Assembly: GCA_015057325.1 (NCBI GenBank)
Contig: SVEQ01000001.1
Span: forward strand, 124,001-188,000
Length of the DNA: 64,000 nucleotides
Direction of reading: 5' to 3'
From: Lachnospiraceae bacterium
Lineage (GTDB): Bacteria; Bacillota; Clostridia; Lachnospirales; Lachnospiraceae
The notes under the pieces are model-generated. The model saw nothing but the letters and a program-made list of their open reading frames with translations, ran no database searches and was not told where the DNA came from. Shown here one piece after another: positions 60,384-64,000 of this stretch (its first letter is position 1; the number at the start of each line of letters is the position of its first letter). Position numbers and translations under genes: made by a program.

Positions 60384-63158
60384 ATGAATACACGTAAGGT
60401 TTGTTTATTTTTAATATCTGTGCTGACGTTGTTAGTAATATGTAAGGATAACGTGTGTGCAGAATCAATAGTCAGTGGCGACTACGAGTACGAGGTGTTA
60501 ATCAACGGAAAGGCAAAAATAGTCGATTATATGGGTGAATATCAGGATGAACTGTACATTCCTGATACCATTGATGGGTATAGTGTTTCAGCTATAGGAA
60601 AAAAAGAGGGAGATTATTGTGCATATATTGAATGGAATGCAAAAAAGATATATATTCCCGATGGCGTTACACTTATAGAGGATGCTGATTTTTTGAGTTA
60701 TAACGTTCTGACAGATATATATATTCCTGCAAGTGTTACGGTAATTAGTAATCTTAGGTGTTCTTCGCTAAAAAATATACATGTGGATAAAAACAATAGG
60801 AAATATTGTGACAAGGATGGGGTTTTATATTCGAAAGATATGACAATAATATATAAATACCCGGAGAATAAAAGCGGTGGGAAATATAGTATAGATGACA
60901 ATGCTAAAATTATTGAAAAAAAAGCGTTTATTTCATGTGATAATCTTAAATCAATAGATATTCCGGAAAACGTCGAGGAGATATGTGAAGATGCTTTTAG
61001 AGATTGTAGTAAATTGTTAGAAATTACCATTCCCAGAAGTGTTGGCAGTATAGGAAATTATGCCTTTTCATATTGTTCCAAATTAACAAACGTGTATGTT
61101 GAAAATGGACTTGAAGAAATTGGGTATGATGCCTTTCGGGAGTGTAAAGACTTATCAAGTTTTACAATACCTGAAAGTGTGATAAAAGTTCAGGATTACG
61201 TTTTTTCAGGTTGTGATTCTTTAGAAGCAATAGCAGTAGATTCCGGAAACAGAAAGTATTGTTCTAAAGATGGTGTGCTATACACAAAAAATATGAAAGA
61301 ATTATGTGGTTATCCGGAAGGAAAGAAGGATGTAGATTATATAATACCCGAGGGGGTTGAAACATTACATTCATTTGGTGGTGCAAGGTTACAAAGACTT
61401 GTGATTCCTCAAAGTTTGGCACAGCTAAATGGAAGTAATGTATTCGTAGATTGTACACGGTTGCAATATATTGATGTTAATGACGGTAATCAATTTTTTT
61501 ATGACATAGACGGTGTTTTATTTTCGTATCAGTATGATACGCTACTGTGTTATCCACCTGAGAAAAATCAGGAAGAGTATGCAATTCCTCAGGGTGTAAG
61601 AATTATAGGGAGTTACGCAATTCATTCTTCTGTGCTAAAGAAATTAATCATACCAACAAGCGTAAGAGAACTGAGAGAGTCATCGATTAATTGTGGTAAT
61701 TTAAAAAATTGTATTATACCGGGGAGTGTCAGCGAAATCTATAGTAATGCTATATACCGATACTATCTGAATCCGGGATTCTATGTTGAGAAAGATTCAC
61801 CTATGGAAGAGTATTTTAAGAACGAAGGATATTATGATTACAGTATAATGTCCAAGGAAGACATGGACAAGATTAGTAGGCAAGGTCCGGTGTTGATTAG
61901 AGATTATTCTTTTCCTGACGAGAAGTTTAGAAATATTATCTCATCGTTTGATGCAGATTCAGACGGATGTCTTACAAAAAATGAGCGTGACGATATTACG
62001 GAGATAAAGACTTCAAGAAAAGATTTGACGGACTTGTCAGGTATTGAATATTTTTGTAATCTAAAAATATTAGACTGTCGTAATAACGATATAAAAGAAT
62101 TGGATTTACGTGGCAACAAACTACTCGAAAAACTTTTCTGTTATAATAATAACATTAGTAATATTAAGCTGAGTAATGATTCGAAGTTGTCGCTATTATA
62201 TTGCTGGAATAATGCTTTTGATAATTTAGATGTGTCAACACTGTCATATGACGGACTTTTATACAACTTCTCAAAAGAGACGGAGACAACCCAATATCCC
62301 GGTATATATACGGATTATAATTCATGGGGCGGTACAATAGATTACAATATTGATTCAAAAGAACTTGTGTTTATCAATCCCAAACCTTATGAATATCTTA
62401 GTAATTATTCAACGGAGCCGCTGTGGGTGAAAGATTACACGGGTCAAGAGATGGATTTGTCCGATTGCTGTATGTATTATAATAAAGATCAGATAGACCA
62501 AAGAGTAATAACATATGGAACGAATTTTAGTTGCATAGGTTATGCAAAATATTTGCAATCAAATGACGAAGATTATGCTCACTTGGATTATATTAAAGGA
62601 GTTCCGAAAACTCCCGGATGTTATATACTTAAACTGGAAGGAATTAATGTTCATGGTACAAATTATGTTAAGGGATTGATTAATGAACAACCCCCTTTTG
62701 GATCTAACGAAAATGGAAAAAACGAGAGCGCTCAATCGGAAAATACTTATAAGAATACAAAACAAGAACCTGCAGAGCAAGACGCAAGTAAAGATAACTT
62801 AATAAATGATACCAATGAAGTAGGAGGTAAATCATCCTCAAAAAATAGTAAGAAGACTCTTGCACGCGTGTCATTTAAAAAGGTGAAGGCACTTAAGAGA
62901 TCACGGATATATTTTAGTTGGAAAAAGGTTTCGGGTGCTTCGGGTTATCAGTATAACATAAGTAAGATGAAAAGCTTTAAGAAGGTTAGAACTTATACAA
63001 CAAAAGCAACATATAAAAAGTTGGAACCAGACAATAACAAGAAGAAATATGATGTAAGCGGTTGCCGGTTTTATATCAGAGTAAGAGCTTATGCAAAAGT
63101 CGGAAAGAAGACATATTATGGAAAATGGAGTGAGACCAAAACGATAAAGGTTAAGTGA
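60384..63158 (+). CDS. BspA-type leucine-rich-repeat surface protein with EF-hand-like motif
   Basis: 924-aa exported protein. Signal peptide ~1-28 (LFLISVLTLLVICKDNVCAES). Residues ~30-470 contain many LRR_5/BspA-type repeats (DAFRDCSKLLEITIPRSV and similar). Residues ~508-540 hold an EF-hand-like calcium loop (FDADSDGCLTKNE), followed by a second, shorter LRR array (~553-640, LKILDCRNNDIKELDLRGN), then a linker and a C-terminal fibronectin-like module (~820-924, YFSWKKVSGASGYQYNISK). No LPXTG anchor is visible. Start ATG 60384 has GGGGG 9 bp upstream. It follows the kinase by 51 bp. Confidence 0.85.
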   Translation: MNTRKVCLFLISVLTLLVICKDNVCAESIVSGDYEYEVLINGKAKIVDYMGEYQDELYIPDTIDGYSVSAIGKKEGDYCAYIEWNAKKIYIPDGVTLIEDADFLSYNVLTDIYIPASVTVISNLRCSSLKNIHVDKNNRKYCDKDGVLYSKDMTIIYKYPENKSGGKYSIDDNAKIIEKKAFISCDNLKSIDIPENVEEICEDAFRDCSKLLEITIPRSVGSIGNYAFSYCSKLTNVYVENGLEEIGYDAFRECKDLSSFTIPESVIKVQDYVFSGCDSLEAIAVDSGNRKYCSKDGVLYTKNMKELCGYPEGKKDVDYIIPEGVETLHSFGGARLQRLVIPQSLAQLNGSNVFVDCTRLQYIDVNDGNQFFYDIDGVLFSYQYDTLLCYPPEKNQEEYAIPQGVRIIGSYAIHSSVLKKLIIPTSVRELRESSINCGNLKNCIIPGSVSEIYSNAIYRYYLNPGFYVEKDSPMEEYFKNEGYYDYSIMSKEDMDKISRQGPVLIRDYSFPDEKFRNIISSFDADSDGCLTKNERDDITEIKTSRKDLTDLSGIEYFCNLKILDCRNNDIKELDLRGNKLLEKLFCYNNNISNIKLSNDSKLSLLYCWNNAFDNLDVSTLSYDGLLYNFSKETETTQYPGIYTDYNSWGGTIDYNIDSKELVFINPKPYEYLSNYSTEPLWVKDYTGQEMDLSDCCMYYNKDQIDQRVITYGTNFSCIGYAKYLQSNDEDYAHLDYIKGVPKTPGCYILKLEGINVHGTNYVKGLINEQPPFGSNENGKNESAQSENTYKNTKQEPAEQDASKDNLINDTNEVGGKSSSKNSKKTLARVSFKKVKALKRSRIYFSWKKVSGASGYQYNISKMKSFKKVRTYTTKATYKKLEPDNNKKKYDVSGCRFYIRVRAYAKVGKKTYYGKWSETKTIKVK

Positions 63159-63193
63159 CAATTATTATATGAATAACATATACGGAGGGGAAA

Positions 63194-64000
63194 ATGAAGG
63201 GAAAGTACAGTTACCAAAATATCTATGAAGCACCAACTAAAAAAATGCTAACCATGTTATTTTTTGTTGTGATGACAGTCGTGATGACTAATATTTTTTT
63301 TATACATGTTAAAGCAGATGGTCAGGAACAGTATAAAATAACATTTGCATCTGTAGAGGGCTACCTTACATCGGAGAGTGAGGACTCTGTTCAGGTGGTT
63401 GATTATATTAATGCGGGATCTTATGTTTCTTATCCAAGTACGCTTTCTCTTAATTCTGAAGGTTACAGACCCGGATACTTAATTACGGGATGGAAGATTC
63501 AAGGCGGTGATGATACCGTTTATACGGATGGGCGCAATAATTACGCGGGCTCAAACAGTGTAAATTTGTATTCTTATCACCCAACTGGCGATACCGTGTT
63601 TATAGCACAATGGGCAGAGTCGTGTAATGTTACTTATGAGTCTGCAAGCGGATATATTAATCAAGATAAGAAGACAACCTCGTGCGTTAAGAAGGTGCTC
63701 AAAGGCAGTACAATTAACTATAATTACCCCTCGATGGGTAATCATGATAAAGTTGCGTTTAATGGATGGAGAATCAAAAATAGTGATGGTACATTAGGAG
63801 ATACATTATACAGCAATGCTAATGCTATGTTTTATGATGGTATCGGTAATTATACACCCGATAGTGATGTCACTTTCGTTGCTGAATGGGTTGAGGCTTA
63901 TACAATAACCTTTGAATCAAGTGGAGGGTATATTTCAGGAAATGAAAGTTCAACGACACAGGTTTTTAATGTAAAAAAAGGTAACAACGTATCGGGATCT
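63194..64000 (+). CDS. InlB-repeat surface protein, N-terminal part (3' end outside window)
   Basis: The frame opened by ATG 63194 stays open to the last base (269 codons seen). An N-terminal hydrophobic segment (~18-38, MLFFVVMTVVMTNIFFIHVKA) acts as a signal peptide. After it come repeated InlB/Flg_new-like units each starting near YxITFES/VTYESASGY and ending in a W-x-x-K/GW motif (LITGWKIQGG, FNGWRIKNS, VAEWVE), which is typical of large Gram-positive cell-surface repeat proteins. GGAGG lies 5 bp before the ATG. It starts 35 bp after the LRR gene and the same co-transcribed cluster probably continues beyond the window. Confidence 0.8.
   Translation, partial: MKGKYSYQNIYEAPTKKMLTMLFFVVMTVVMTNIFFIHVKADGQEQYKITFASVEGYLTSESEDSVQVVDYINAGSYVSYPSTLSLNSEGYRPGYLITGWKIQGGDDTVYTDGRNNYAGSNSVNLYSYHPTGDTVFIAQWAESCNVTYESASGYINQDKKTTSCVKKVLKGSTINYNYPSMGNHDKVAFNGWRIKNSDGTLGDTLYSNANAMFYDGIGNYTPDSDVTFVAEWVEAYTITFESSGGYISGNESSTTQVFNVKKGNNVSGS

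Overview
The window looks like chromosomal DNA of a low-GC Gram-positive anaerobe of the class Clostridia, most probably a Lachnospiraceae relative (Butyrivibrio/Roseburia/Eubacterium type). The pointers are the SCIFF peptide with its radical-SAM maturase, HemZ, a fused SecDF, DUF975 and TIGR04086 membrane proteins, a TTE/TTQ-rich surface anchor, cysteine-knuckle surface modules and many chemotaxis and c-di-GMP genes. Genus is inferred, not shown. Almost all genes lie on the + strand; the exceptions are a 2001-aa secreted protein, a hemolysin-III-like protein and a MATE transporter.

Layout. 1-1.0 kb: 3' end of pckA. 1.2-6.9 kb: likely operon of an EAL phosphodiesterase and two methyl-accepting chemotaxis proteins. 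7.0-10.8 kb: small-multidrug-export-type membrane protein, CorA and a secreted repeat protein. 10.9-16.5 kb: first phospho-signalling cluster (DUF6382-like/FHA protein, non-RD Ser/Thr kinase with an external domain, Thr/Glu-rich anchored surface protein) running into a HAD gene through a 79-bp out-of-phase overlap. 16.5-29.6 kb: conserved Clostridia block: TIGR04086 protein, scfA, scfB, secDF, recJ, relA, MBL hydrolase, hemZ, HD-GYP protein, hisS. 29.7-39.0 kb: material lying between hisS and aspS, genes that are commonly neighbours in Firmicutes: a variant CobW GTPase, a variant HAD protein, a 2001-aa FG-GAP/Ig-like secreted protein and a membrane-linked MBL protein. 39.1-44.0 kb: aspS, DUF975 protein, VanR/VanS-like two-component system. 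44.2-53.0 kb: hemolysin III, flavin reductase, M23 peptidase with LysM and G5, CHASE2/HD-GYP protein, FecR protein, metallophosphoesterase, MATE pump. 53.2-56.7 kb: an 1178-aa EAL/histidine kinase/receiver/Hpt fusion. 56.8-64 kb: second phospho-signalling cluster (HTH protein, FHA protein, PASTA kinase) followed by a BspA-type LRR surface protein and an InlB-repeat surface protein that runs off the window.

How the genes work together. Two themes stand out. (i) c-di-GMP turnover and sensing: two EAL and two HD-GYP proteins, with no intact GGDEF cyclase in the window, beside chemoreceptors and two histidine-kinase systems. (ii) Ser/Thr phosphorylation read by FHA domains: two separate FHA-kinase pairs, each followed by surface proteins, which suggests envelope-sensing modules. 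The rest is housekeeping (translation, stringent response, Sec export, DNA repair, gluconeogenesis).

All calls come from reading the sequence and from known family motifs; no database search was run. Starts were chosen by Shine-Dalgarno position, and residue positions are approximate.
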